A stretch of DNA of 22,234 bases from a virus, in the IMG/VR virus record IMGVR_UViG_3300019487_000222, positions 1 to 22,234 of that record, one strand, 5' to 3'. A program made the position numbers and the translations under genes. Positions 14,074 through 22,218 of this stretch are shown piece after piece. The stretch's first letter is position 1; every line of letters begins with the position of its first letter. The notes under the pieces were generated by a model. It was given only the letters and a program-made list of their open reading frames with translations, had not been told where the DNA came from and did no database searches.

Positions 14074-14085
14074 GGTGAACAGAAC

Positions 14086-15561
14086 ATGCCTTTGATTCCC
14101 TTCGCGCCATACCTGCCGGACATCCCCCCGAGGGACAACCCTGGCGCTTTGGAGGCGAAGAATGTCATCCCGAAAATCGCCTCTTACGGGCCGTTCGCCG
14201 ATTTCGCTGCCAACACCGATGCGCTGACGGCTCGGCCCCAGGGCGCGTTCGCCTGCCGGGACCTCAGCGGCGCCGCGCACAGCTTCGCCGGGGATGCGAC
14301 CAAGCTCTACAAGCTGGCATCTTCCGGCCTGACCTGGGACGACGTGTCCCGCACCTCCGGGGGCGCCTACACGACCGATACGGCCAACGGCTGGAGTTTC
14401 ACGCAGTTCGGCAATGTCGTGATCGCCGTCAACGGCACCGACGCGCCGCAGGCGTATACGCTGGGCTCCTCGACCGACTTTGCGGCGCTGGCGGGCTCGC
14501 CGCCGGTGGCGCGGTTCGCCGCCACGGTGCGGGAGTTCGTCATGCTCGGACGCGTTGCCAGCCTGTTCAACGAGGTGCGCTGGTGCAAGTTCAACGACCC
14601 GACGACCTGGACGGTTGGCGTCGACCAAGCCGACCTGCAGGACATCGCCGACGGCGGCCAGGTCATGGGCATCACGGGTGGCACCGGGGCGACCGTGTTC
14701 CAGCGCAACGGGATCACCCGCGGCACGTACATCGGCGGCGACTTCATCTTTCAGTTCGATCCGATCTCTAAGTCCATCGGCGTTGCCGCGGAAAACTCCA
14801 TCGCCGCGTTTCAGAATGACAGCTTTTTCCGCGGTGATGACGGCTTCTGGCGCTTGGCCGGCGGCATCCAGCTGCAGCCGATCGGCGACAGCAAGGTCAA
14901 CAAGACGCTGCTGGACGACCTCGACCCGTCCTATCCACATCGGGAGGTCGGGGCCATCGATCCGCAGCGCAGCCTGTATTTCTACATCTACCCCGGCTCC
15001 GGCAATTCCGGGGGCACGCCGAACAGGGGTTTCGTCTATCACTGGCCGTCCGACCGCTTCGCCCGTTTCGAGCTCGAATTGGAGTACGTCTATCAGGCGC
15101 TCACGGCCTCGGGCTACACGCTGGACAGCCTTGATCCGGCCATGCCCTCGATCGACGGGCCGCCGCAGATCAGCCTGGACTCGCCCATCTGGGCCGGCTC
15201 CGGCAAGATCGTGCTTGGCGGCTTCAATACCAGCCGTCGGCAGGGCTTTTTCTCCGGTGCGCCGCTGGAAGCCACGGTCGATACTGGCGAATTCGCGCTC
15301 AATGATGGCTACAAGACGCGGGTACGCTCTATCCGGCCGATCAGCGATGGCGGCGCCCTCTCCATCGTGCCGATCGTGCGCAACAAGCCGACGGACTCGC
15401 CAACGGTCGGGACGGCAGTGGCGGCCAATACCTACGGTGCCTGTCCGCTGAACGCAGTAGGGCGGTATCACCGGGCGCGCGTCCAGGTGGCGGCCGGGGG
15501 CACCTGGAACCACTTGCATGGCGTCGATGATGTCGAATCCTCACGGGCCGGCAAACGCTGA
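14086..15561 (+). CDS. Phage tail hub / packaged-DNA stabilisation protein (P22 gp10-like)
   Basis: This is a 491-residue protein with ATG 14086 after AAGGTG. The start PLIPFAPYLPDIPPRDNPGA with VIPKIASYGPF, followed by repeated beta blades, is typical of phage tail nozzle/stabilisation proteins. The blades include FTQFGNVVIAVNGTDAPQAY, FAATVREFVMLGRV, VRWCKFNDPTTWTVG with DLQDIADGGQVMGI, FQRNGITRGTYIGGDFIFQF and FFRGDDGFWRLAGG. In P22-like phages gp10 forms a hexameric hub under the adaptor and keeps DNA in the head. It is separated from the adaptor gene here by two virion genes and the reversed pair. The family call rests on motifs and layout. Confidence 0.7.
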   Translation: MPLIPFAPYLPDIPPRDNPGALEAKNVIPKIASYGPFADFAANTDALTARPQGAFACRDLSGAAHSFAGDATKLYKLASSGLTWDDVSRTSGGAYTTDTANGWSFTQFGNVVIAVNGTDAPQAYTLGSSTDFAALAGSPPVARFAATVREFVMLGRVASLFNEVRWCKFNDPTTWTVGVDQADLQDIADGGQVMGITGGTGATVFQRNGITRGTYIGGDFIFQFDPISKSIGVAAENSIAAFQNDSFFRGDDGFWRLAGGIQLQPIGDSKVNKTLLDDLDPSYPHREVGAIDPQRSLYFYIYPGSGNSGGTPNRGFVYHWPSDRFARFELELEYVYQALTASGYTLDSLDPAMPSIDGPPQISLDSPIWAGSGKIVLGGFNTSRRQGFFSGAPLEATVDTGEFALNDGYKTRVRSIRPISDGGALSIVPIVRNKPTDSPTVGTAVAANTYGACPLNAVGRYHRARVQVAAGGTWNHLHGVDDVESSRAGKR

Positions 15562-16637
15562 TGGCCGAGACCGACAACCTGCAGGGCCTCGATAGCGGGC
15601 AGCTGGCGAGCGATCCGATCGGCACGGCGCAGAAGTTCAATGCGCTGCTGCGAGGCGTGCGGGCATCCGTGGCGACGGCTGCAGCGACGATCCTGACCAC
15701 GCGCGGCGATCTGCTGACGCGCTCGGCATCGGCACTGGCCCGGCTGGCCGTCGGCGCGGCCAACACGGTCCTGCGCTCGGACGGGGCGGACCCGTCATGG
15801 GGCAAGATCGTCAATGCGGACATCACCGACGACACGATTGCAGTCGGCAAACTCGCCGATGGGACCGCCGGGCAGCTCATCACCTGGGATGCCGCTGGCG
15901 AAGCGACCACGGTTGCGACGGGCAACAGCGGGCAGGCGCTGACCAGCAACGGAGCGGGAGCGGCGCCGACGTTCCAGGCTCAGACCGCTGGCGATATAAA
16001 TGGGCTCACGACGACAGATAACCCGGCGTCAACGGCATACGTCGCGGGGTCCATCGGGTCGGGGGTTTCGAATAACCGCAAGTTCCGTGTTGGCGAGGTC
16101 GGCGGGTGGTGTGCCCTGGAAGAGCAGACAGCCAGCACCAGCGCGTCGCTAAGCTTTGTCCTTACCAGCTACACTGCTGACTTTGAGGATTTCGAGTTCA
16201 TCATCCACGCGCTCAGACCGGAAACGGATGCTGTGTTTTTGTTTTTGCGGACCTCGACGGATGGCGGGTCCAACTACGACGCGGGCGCGAGCGATTATGC
16301 GTGGTGTGGATATCGCTCCGATCAAGGCGCGCTGACCGGGGATCGCGATGCGGCGGACAGCGAGATCGAGTTGACGACCGGATTGGACAGCGTTGGAAAT
16401 ACCGCCGGCTCGGAGGCATTCTCCGGCCGGGTCATGCTCTACAATCCCGCCGCAACAGTTCACACGCGGATCACATCGCATGGCAATTTCACGGACGCCG
16501 CGGGGAATCTGATCGATGTTGCGATCTCCGGCATCCGGTTGGCCGCCGCCGATGTGGATGCTGTTCGGTTTCTGATGAGCAGCGGAAACATCGCTTCCGG
16601 CAAGATCACATTGATGGGCCGCAGAAAGGTTACATGA
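15561..16637 (+). CDS. Phage tail fibre-like protein
   Basis: This is a 358-residue protein overlapping the hub gene by one base (TGATG). Residues 45-80 carry the ILTTRGDLLTRSASALARLA...VLRSDGADPSW linker that also occurs in the fibre at 11671. Residues 85-150 are a linker with the DITDDTIAVGKLADG pattern common in fibres. The C-terminal 180 residues form a beta domain (FEFIIHALRPETDAVFLFLR followed by TSTDGGSNYDAGASDYAW) found in phage tail proteins, probably the ligand-binding tip. No enzymatic motif is visible. Its placement between the hub and ejection genes suggests attachment near the tail. Confidence 0.7.
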   Translation: MAETDNLQGLDSGQLASDPIGTAQKFNALLRGVRASVATAAATILTTRGDLLTRSASALARLAVGAANTVLRSDGADPSWGKIVNADITDDTIAVGKLADGTAGQLITWDAAGEATTVATGNSGQALTSNGAGAAPTFQAQTAGDINGLTTTDNPASTAYVAGSIGSGVSNNRKFRVGEVGGWCALEEQTASTSASLSFVLTSYTADFEDFEFIIHALRPETDAVFLFLRTSTDGGSNYDAGASDYAWCGYRSDQGALTGDRDAADSEIELTTGLDSVGNTAGSEAFSGRVMLYNPAATVHTRITSHGNFTDAAGNLIDVAISGIRLAAADVDAVRFLMSSGNIASGKITLMGRRKVT

Positions 16638-17059
16638 ACCTGATCTTTCGCGCCGTCCCGACGCTTGAAACGGCGTCGATCTGGCCGGAGGCGGCAGCTT
16701 TGCTGGCGCCGGTGCTCGAGCGGTTGGCGAGCCGCTTCCTGCCGTCCGACATTCAGAGTCGGCTGGCGGATGAGCGGATGCAACTCTTCGTCGCCGAATG
16801 CGATGGCCGGGTGACGACCGCATGCTTGACGCAGGTGCTCATGTTCCCGCGCTGCCGCACGCTCGATATCGTCGGCATTGGTGGCGACGGATACGGACTT
16901 TGGAGCGCGTGGTTTCAAGACCTCATCAATTGCGCGAAACTGATGGATTGCCAATTCATCAGCGCCAGCGCCGGCCGTGACGGGTGGTCCCGCGTGATGG
17001 CCGGATCTGAACTGAAGAAATCAGGGACGATGTATCAGATGGAGATCGGTCATGCCTGA
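16634..17059 (+). CDS. GNAT-fold-like small protein upstream of the ejection genes
   Basis: This is a 141-residue protein, coupled by ATGA to the fibre gene and overlapping the next gene by 8 bases. LFVAECDGRVTTACLTQVLM...LDIVGIGGDG is followed by WFQDLINCAKLMDCQFISAS and AGRDGWSRVMAGSELKK. This resembles the GNAT acetyltransferase core in its phage form (a GCxxI...GRxGWxRV pattern). The canonical acetyl-CoA loop (Q/RxxGxG/A) is not clear. T7 gp13, a small protein of this fold made next to the internal virion proteins, is a useful parallel. The neighbours here are likewise putative ejection proteins. A structural or assembly role is as likely as catalysis. Confidence 0.6.
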   Translation: MNLIFRAVPTLETASIWPEAAALLAPVLERLASRFLPSDIQSRLADERMQLFVAECDGRVTTACLTQVLMFPRCRTLDIVGIGGDGYGLWSAWFQDLINCAKLMDCQFISASAGRDGWSRVMAGSELKKSGTMYQMEIGHA

Positions 17060-17867
17060 CGGCGGCGGCGGGACACAGACGCAATCATCGGGGCCTCCGG
17101 GTTATGTAAAGCCCTATATCATCGGGCAGACCCCCAAGGGCGGCAAGCCGGGGATTACTGGCGTCTTGCCCGAGGCGCAGCGGCTGTACGAGGCGGCGGG
17201 GCCGACCTATTTCCCTGGGGAAACCGTCGCCGGCCTGACGCCGACGCAGCAGCAGGCCATGGACCTGACGACGCAGCGGGCCACGCAGGGCGCCAATCCG
17301 CTGAACGCCACCGCCAGCAATTACCTGCAGGGCGCGATCGGCGGCAACTATGTGAATCAGTTCCTCGGCAGCCCGGCCGATAGCGCCCTGTTCCAGTCGA
17401 TCCAGTCGCGCGTGTCCCCGGCCGTGAACAGCGCCGCCAGTCTCGCCGGACGCACCGGCTCCGGTGCGCATGAGGGCGTGCTGGCGCGCGAGCTGACGAA
17501 CGCCTATGCGCCGATCGCGGCACAGATGTACGGCCAGGAACGGGGACTGCAGCAGCAGGCGGCCGGCATGGCGCCGGGGCTCGCTGGTGCCATGCAGGCG
17601 CAGGACTACACCGACCTCGGGATGCTGCAGAACGTCGGCGCGTTGCAGCAGCGGCAGAACCAACTCGGCATCAACGCCGACGTTGCACGGTATGATTTCG
17701 AGCAGAACATCCCGCAGCAGAAGCTCAACCAGTATCTTGCCGCGGTCTATGGCAGCCCGGGCTCGACGACAACGACACAAGTTCCCGGACAGCCGATGTG
17801 GCAATCCATCCTGGGGGGCGGGTTGGGCCTCGGCGGTCTCGGCATTCAAGCGGCGGGGCTATTCTGA
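17052..17867 (+). CDS. Putative internal virion / DNA ejection protein 1
   Basis: This is a 271-residue protein. After a flexible GGGGTQTQSSGPPGYVKPY start, it is Ala-, Gln- and Gly-rich and helical (LTPTQQQAMDLTTQRATQGA, LQQRQNQLGINADVARYDFE), ending in a short hydrophobic glycine-rich segment, ILGGGLGLGGLGIQAAGLF. Long helical Gln/Ala proteins with a terminal Gly-zipper hydrophobic segment, coded in series after the tail genes, are typical of podoviral ejection proteins, which leave the head and form a channel across the envelope. No direct family match is recognised; the call rests on composition and position. Confidence 0.55.
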   Translation: MPDGGGGTQTQSSGPPGYVKPYIIGQTPKGGKPGITGVLPEAQRLYEAAGPTYFPGETVAGLTPTQQQAMDLTTQRATQGANPLNATASNYLQGAIGGNYVNQFLGSPADSALFQSIQSRVSPAVNSAASLAGRTGSGAHEGVLARELTNAYAPIAAQMYGQERGLQQQAAGMAPGLAGAMQAQDYTDLGMLQNVGALQQRQNQLGINADVARYDFEQNIPQQKLNQYLAAVYGSPGSTTTTQVPGQPMWQSILGGGLGLGGLGIQAAGLF

Positions 17868-19171
17868 TGGCCGGGATGCTGGACTATCTCTCGCAACTCA
17901 CGGGCCAGACGCCGCAGCAGATCCGGCTGGGGATGATCGGCCAGGGGTTGACGGGCCTCGGGGCCGGTCTTCTCAGCGGCCGGACGCCGGGCGAGGGCCT
18001 GTCCCGCGGGCTGCTCGGCTTCCAAGAGGCGCAGTCCCGCGGCCTTGAGGACGCCATGCGCCAGGCGACGTTCGGTTACAACACGGAACGGATGGCGTCG
18101 GAGCGCGAGAAGGACGCGGCGAAAAAGAAGGCGCTCGACGACTACATTATGTCGCAGCCGCTCGAGCAGCAGCCGCGGTTGCGGGCTGCGGCGGAAGCCG
18201 GGGCGCTGGACAACATCATCGCCGACCAGTTCAAGCCGGCGGAGGCGCCGAAGACTCGCGACGTGCGGCGCGGAACGCAACTCGTGACGGAGGAATGGAA
18301 TCCGGCGACCCAGACCTGGAACGAAGTCGGCAGCGGGCCGGCATGGGCGCCGGCGACGCAGATCAACATGCCGAAGCCGCCGCCGTCGATCGAGGAACGG
18401 GATCAGCAAGTTCTGCTGACCGGCGATCCGAGTTCGCCCGAATATGCGATGTCTTTCCAGCGCATTTATGGGACTCCGGTGCTGGTGCCAAGCGGCATCG
18501 ACGAGAACGGCAAGACCATCGTCACGCCGCAATATCTCCCGGTTCCGCCGAACGTTCGGAAACCGGCATATCTTGCCGGCGATATGTCCGCGCCGCCTGT
18601 TGCCCAACCGGCCGCTCCGGCGCCACCCATCAGTCAACCCAGCGCGGCGCCAGCGACGGCGGCCCCGCTTGCGGGTGCGCCCAACACCTCCGGTCTATCC
18701 TCCGGCTCTCCGGTGACGACTGGAGTCGCGCCCAAGCGTGACCAGCCGCTCACCGAGGGACAGCGCAGGAACCAGCAACTCTATCAGGTGACGCAGCCGG
18801 AATTGACGATTGTCGAAAAGAACTTCGACGCACTGACGGAGATTGGTAATCAAGCTGGCGGCACGATTCCGGTCGTCAGTAACTACTTCACATCCCCTGA
18901 ATATCAGCAGGCGGAAAACTCGCTGCGCGTCATCGTCGCAAACTATCTCTACAGCGTGTCGGGCGCCACGGCCAACCCTGGCGAGGTGGCTAACCAAGTC
19001 GCTGTTCTCACGCCGAGGCCCGGTGAAAGCAAAGAGAGTATCGAGAACAAGCGAGCCCGCGTTCGCACGATGGTAGAGAGCATCAAAACCGGCATCGGGC
19101 AGCCGCCGCAGCCGCAGGGCGCGCAGCCGCAGGTGCTTAGGTTCGATGCACAAGGGAATCTTATCCCATGA
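17867..19171 (+). CDS. Putative internal virion / DNA ejection protein 2
   Basis: This is a 434-residue protein. The start ATG 17867 shares a base with the upstream stop (TGATG). The N-terminus MAGMLDYLSQLTGQTPQQIR, then IGQGLTGLGAGLLSGRTPGE and GLSRGLLGFQEAQSRGLEDA, looks like a glycine-zipper helix followed by an amphipathic helix. A charged helical part (to about residue 140), a proline- and alanine-rich disordered section (about 245-300, PAAPAPPISQPSAAPATAAP) and a C-terminal helical domain (about 310-420, LYQVTQPELTIVEKNFDALT) follow. The composition and place in a coupled three-gene series suggest an ejection protein. No catalytic site is seen. Confidence 0.55.
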   Translation: MAGMLDYLSQLTGQTPQQIRLGMIGQGLTGLGAGLLSGRTPGEGLSRGLLGFQEAQSRGLEDAMRQATFGYNTERMASEREKDAAKKKALDDYIMSQPLEQQPRLRAAAEAGALDNIIADQFKPAEAPKTRDVRRGTQLVTEEWNPATQTWNEVGSGPAWAPATQINMPKPPPSIEERDQQVLLTGDPSSPEYAMSFQRIYGTPVLVPSGIDENGKTIVTPQYLPVPPNVRKPAYLAGDMSAPPVAQPAAPAPPISQPSAAPATAAPLAGAPNTSGLSSGSPVTTGVAPKRDQPLTEGQRRNQQLYQVTQPELTIVEKNFDALTEIGNQAGGTIPVVSNYFTSPEYQQAENSLRVIVANYLYSVSGATANPGEVANQVAVLTPRPGESKESIENKRARVRTMVESIKTGIGQPPQPQGAQPQVLRFDAQGNLIP

Positions 19172-20574
19172 CCGTAAGGGCGGAATTGGCGGACGGCAGA
19201 GTGTTGGAATTCCCGGAGGGCACGGACCCGGGCGTGATCCAACAGACCGTCAAGCGAATGCTCGGCGCTACGCCTGCGCCCATCGGCACGGGTCGTCCGA
19301 AGCAGACGCTTTCTGTGGAAGGCGGGCGCAAGGGCTCGTTTTTGCCGCTGAGCACGGACCCCGAGGGCAATCTGCAATTCGATCTGAGTGCGGGGATTAC
19401 CGGAGCGATCGGCAGCGCGCTCTCGCTCCCTGGCGACGTCGTGACGGGCAAGACCGATGTTTACAGCCCAGAGGCGGCGGAACGTGCCATAGGGCTTGCA
19501 ATGCTGGCCACAGGCGCCCCGCCGGCAAGCCGGATACTGCGGACGCCGCCGCGCCAAGTCTTGCCGAAAGCCCCCACGGCTGCGGAGCTGAAGGCGGCCG
19601 GGAGCGCGGGATTCGAGAAGGCCCGGGCGATGGGCGTTGACTACTCGTCGGCTGCCGTCAAGACTATGGCCGACGATTTCCAGCGGGGCCTCGAGGCCGA
19701 TGGCATCATTGCCGAGCTCACCCCCAAGACGTTCGCAGTCCTCCGCAAGCTCCAGGAGCCTCCAGAAGGTTCCGTTGCCAGTCTCGCCGGCCTCATCGCC
19801 GCTCGGAGGACGTTCCAAAATATCGCTCTGGGAAGCGATGCGACGGAACGTCTGGCGGCAAAAAGAGCCATCGATAAGCTTGACGAGTTCATTGCTGGGC
19901 CTGGCCAGGCGGGTGCTATGGCTAGACCCGCTGCCACCGCGGAAGCCGTTGTGCCGGCAGGACCAATCCCGTCGGGCGGGCCAGCCGAAGAAGCCGCGCG
20001 AGTCCTCGCCGAAGCCCGCGGAAATTATGCCGCCGCCAAGCGATCCGAGAAGCTTACCGCAACAGAAAAGCTCGCAGCAGATCGCGCCGCCGCATCCAAT
20101 TCCGGCAAGAATAGCGGCAACGCCACACGACAGCGCCTTGCCAGCCTGCTTGCCAGCGACAAGGCCAAGCGCGGCTATTCCAAGGAAGAACTAGCCTTCA
20201 TTCAGCAGGTTGTGGACGGCAAATGGGGCTCGGAGATGGCCCGCTATGCCGGCAACCTGATGGGCGGCGGCGGCGGGCTAGGCCAAGCTGGCACGGGTCT
20301 CGGCGCGGCCGCGTTCGGCCTCGCGGTCGGTGGCGGTCCGGGCGCTGTTGCCGGCGCTGCCGTGCCCGTGATCGGCGCTGCCAGTCGCGCGCTCTACAAC
20401 CGAGCCGTCAAGGGCCAGGTCGCGAAGCTGGACGAGATGATCCGTCAGCGTTCTCCGCTCTACCAGGATCTTCTGAAGAACGCCGCGGAAGCCCCCACCA
20501 GCCCGGAAGCCCGGGCTCAATTACTTCGTTCTCTGCTTCTAATGCTTGGCGTGGAGGAAGCGGCCAAGCCCTGA
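19168..20574 (+). CDS. Putative internal virion / DNA ejection protein 3
   Basis: This 468-residue protein is coupled to the preceding gene by an ATGA overlap. A small N-terminal beta unit (MTVRAELADGRVLEFPEGTD, then PGVIQQTVKRMLG) looks like a short phage virion motif. Residues 130-260 are helical. At about 360-405 there is a long hydrophobic glycine-zipper tract (GGGGGLGQAGTGLGAAAFGL...GAVAGAAVPVIGAAS) that could insert into a membrane. The C-terminal helices contain DEMIRQRSPLYQDLLKN. This type of hydrophobic tract is frequent in ejection proteins that form the envelope channel. The ending, about 125 bases before the next gene and followed by a hairpin, marks the end of the virion operon. 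Function is inferred. Confidence 0.55.
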   Translation: MTVRAELADGRVLEFPEGTDPGVIQQTVKRMLGATPAPIGTGRPKQTLSVEGGRKGSFLPLSTDPEGNLQFDLSAGITGAIGSALSLPGDVVTGKTDVYSPEAAERAIGLAMLATGAPPASRILRTPPRQVLPKAPTAAELKAAGSAGFEKARAMGVDYSSAAVKTMADDFQRGLEADGIIAELTPKTFAVLRKLQEPPEGSVASLAGLIAARRTFQNIALGSDATERLAAKRAIDKLDEFIAGPGQAGAMARPAATAEAVVPAGPIPSGGPAEEAARVLAEARGNYAAAKRSEKLTATEKLAADRAAASNSGKNSGNATRQRLASLLASDKAKRGYSKEELAFIQQVVDGKWGSEMARYAGNLMGGGGGLGQAGTGLGAAAFGLAVGGGPGAVAGAAVPVIGAASRALYNRAVKGQVAKLDEMIRQRSPLYQDLLKNAAEAPTSPEARAQLLRSLLLMLGVEEAAKP

Positions 20575-20623
20575 GAGTAGCGATTGAGAGCCGAGAAGCC
20601 CCCCGGCCCTCAATCTGCAAGGC

Positions 20624-20659
20624 GACCCCCTGCCGCCGCGCCAACGGCGCCAGGGGGTC
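20624..20659 (+). terminator. Strong hairpin at the virion/lysis gene boundary
   Basis: GACCCCCTG (20624-20632) pairs with CAGGGGGTC (20651-20659). After one C/C mismatch, CGCCG (20634-20638) pairs with CGGCG (20645-20649), leaving a loop of about 6 bases. It lies 50 bases past the last virion gene. No T-tract follows, so a Rho-independent stop is uncertain; it could instead block exonuclease or help separate expression of the two gene sets. Confidence 0.4.
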
Positions 20660-20700
20660 TAACCCCACGGGTAAAGCTTATACCCAGGAGGCTGAATAAA

Positions 20701-21030
20701 ATGTTAACGCGTGTCGGGCTACCAAAAATCGTCACTTTTGTGACCTGTATCACTGCATTCCCAGCAGTCACCTTTCCCGCCTATGGGCAAGCCGCCTGCG
20801 GACCGCGGGAGGATATCCTTGCCGCTCTCGGCTCGGTCGCCCGCGAGCAGCCGGAGGGCGTCGGGCTTTCCCAGCGTGGGTACATCCTTCAGCTGATGAC
20901 ATCGGACAACCGGCGGACGTTCTCGCTGGTGGCGATCTACGCCGACGGCCGCGCCTGCGTCGTGGATGCCGGGCAGGGCTGGGAATGGTTGAACAAGCTG
21001 GACTATCCTACGTTCGGAGACGGCACATGA
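20701..21030 (+). CDS. Small secreted hypothetical protein
   Basis: This is a 109-residue protein. AGGAGG at 20686-20691, 9 bases before the ATG, decides this start over upstream in-frame options. Residues 1-32 form a signal peptide (hydrophobic KIVTFVTCITAFPAVTFPAY, then GQA before ACGPRED). The mature part has two cysteines (in ACGPRED and in ACVVDAGQGWEW) that may pair in the periplasm. The segment RTFSLVAIYADGRACVVDAG is of a kind seen in small alphaproteobacterial exported proteins of unknown function. It is the first gene of the lysis-type cluster; whether it takes part in lysis is not known. Confidence 0.65.
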   Translation: MLTRVGLPKIVTFVTCITAFPAVTFPAYGQAACGPREDILAALGSVAREQPEGVGLSQRGYILQLMTSDNRRTFSLVAIYADGRACVVDAGQGWEWLNKLDYPTFGDGT

Positions 21031-21338
21031 GCGCCCTCTTCCGTTTCTCCGATCACACGATCACCAACGATGCTGGCAGGGCCGTTCTGGCAGAGTCCGA
21101 GGCGACGATCCTCGGCCTTCTGGCGAAGTATCATAACCGCGTCGTGAGCTTCGAGAGGATCGCCAAATCCCTCTGGCCGATCTCCGCCGACGAGGTGAAA
21201 AACGAACACAACCAGATCGCCATCTATGTCCACCACCTCCGGGCGAAGCTGGTTCCGTTCAACTTGGCGGTCAAGAACATCCACGGCGTCGGCTACTACC
21301 TGGAAGGCGAGCTGGACGTCGATTGGACGGCGATATGA
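21027..21338 (+). CDS. Stand-alone OmpR/PhoB-type winged-helix DNA-binding protein
   Basis: This 103-residue protein is coupled to the previous gene by ATGA. It consists of a single Trans_reg_C-like domain. ESEATILGLLAKYHNRVVSF with ERIAKSLWP corresponds to the first helices. NQIAIYVHHLRAKLVPFNLA holds the recognition helix, and IHGVGYYLEG is the characteristic beta-hairpin wing. No receiver domain and no transmembrane part is present. It probably binds DNA, possibly controlling late or lysis genes, but could have a non-DNA role. Its place between a secreted protein and a holin-like gene is unusual. Confidence 0.75.
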   Translation: MSALFRFSDHTITNDAGRAVLAESEATILGLLAKYHNRVVSFERIAKSLWPISADEVKNEHNQIAIYVHHLRAKLVPFNLAVKNIHGVGYYLEGELDVDWTAI

Positions 21339-21766
21339 TGCCGCATGGAGAGGACATGGCAGACGGCCACAAGACGACAACGCAGCGGGTCGGCGACATC
21401 GCCGCAAACCCGTACCTGACGGTCATCGCGCGGACGGCGATGGTGTTCGTCACCTTCATCGCCGCGCCGGTCATCTACTGGGTGATCTCGACGATGATCG
21501 ATGTGAACAACACAATGTCGACCATCGTCCTGATCCAGACGACGCAGCAGGAACAGATACAACAGCTCGTCTCCACGCAAAGCACGGTGATCAACACGCA
21601 GGCGAACGAGGGACAGACGCGGGCAGTCACCGACGCGCAACTCAATGCGCAGATCGATGCCGTGAGGGACAACCTGGCCCGTACGGAGCGGCAGCTAGAA
21701 GCCCAGGATGCCCGCATCAACGACCTGCAGCGCCGCATCTACGATAGCCGGAGACCCGCGCAATGA
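21335..21766 (+). CDS. One-TM coiled-coil holin- or spanin-like protein
   Basis: This is a 143-residue protein from ATG 21335 (ATGA overlap with the winged-helix gene). ATG 21356, with GGAG 5 bases upstream, is a credible alternative start, giving two possible products that differ by 7 residues. One membrane span (YLTVIARTAMVFVTFIAAPV then IYWVISTMI) is followed by a long polar coiled coil (about residues 60-140; TDAQLNAQIDAVRDNLARTE then RQLEAQDARINDLQRRI). This resembles single-span phage holins and inner-membrane spanins. It overlaps the endolysin gene start, supporting a lysis role. Which of the two it is cannot be decided from sequence. Confidence 0.65.
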   Translation: MMPHGEDMADGHKTTTQRVGDIAANPYLTVIARTAMVFVTFIAAPVIYWVISTMIDVNNTMSTIVLIQTTQQEQIQQLVSTQSTVINTQANEGQTRAVTDAQLNAQIDAVRDNLARTERQLEAQDARINDLQRRIYDSRRPAQ

Positions 21767-22218
21767 TAGACGTTTTCCCACAAGCATTTGACCACGTCAT
21801 CAAGTGGGAGGGCGGCGAGAAGATCACCGACGATCCGCGCGACCCCGGCGGCCTGACGAAGTGGGGTGTGTCTCTCCGCGCGCATCCGAAGCTCGGCCGC
21901 GACGGCATCCGCAACCTCACGCGCGAGCAGGCGGCCGACATCTACAAGCGCGAATACTGGCTACCATGCGGGTGCCACAAGCTGCGGCCGGCGCTCGCGC
22001 TCGCCGTGTTCGATGCCGCAGTCAATGTCGGCGTGAAGCGGACCAGGTTATGGCTCGATGAGTCGGGCCGCGACCTCGTCAAGTTCACGGTGAAACGGGC
22101 AACGCACTACGCGCTGCTCGACTCGATCGATGACATCTATGCGAAGGGCTGGTTCAATCGCCTCTTCGATACCTATACGAAGTGCCTTCTGCTCGACATG
22201 AAAGGAACATCGACATGA
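21763..22218 (+). CDS. GH108-family endolysin (N-acetylmuramidase)
   Basis: This is a 151-residue protein. FDHVIKWEGGEKITDDPRDP followed by GGLTKWGVS near the N-terminus is the hallmark of glycoside hydrolase 108, with Glu16 in WEGG as the catalytic acid. LTREQAADIYKREYWLPCGC and ALAVFDAAVNVG match later conserved blocks. The C-terminal GWFNRLFDTYTKCLLL corresponds to the usual small end region. The enzyme cuts the peptidoglycan sugar backbone to release progeny phage. No signal peptide is seen, so access to the wall would need the adjacent holin-like protein. It starts by ATGA overlap with that gene and ends by ATGA overlap with the next. Confidence 0.88.
   Translation: MIDVFPQAFDHVIKWEGGEKITDDPRDPGGLTKWGVSLRAHPKLGRDGIRNLTREQAADIYKREYWLPCGCHKLRPALALAVFDAAVNVGVKRTRLWLDESGRDLVKFTVKRATHYALLDSIDDIYAKGWFNRLFDTYTKCLLLDMKGTST

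Noticed and set aside
14032-15519. Minus-strand open frame of 495 codons opposite the tail hub gene
   Set aside because: The plus strand carries clear hub-protein motifs with coupled start and stop. The minus frame is a high-GC shadow with Arg/Gly/Val-rich random composition.
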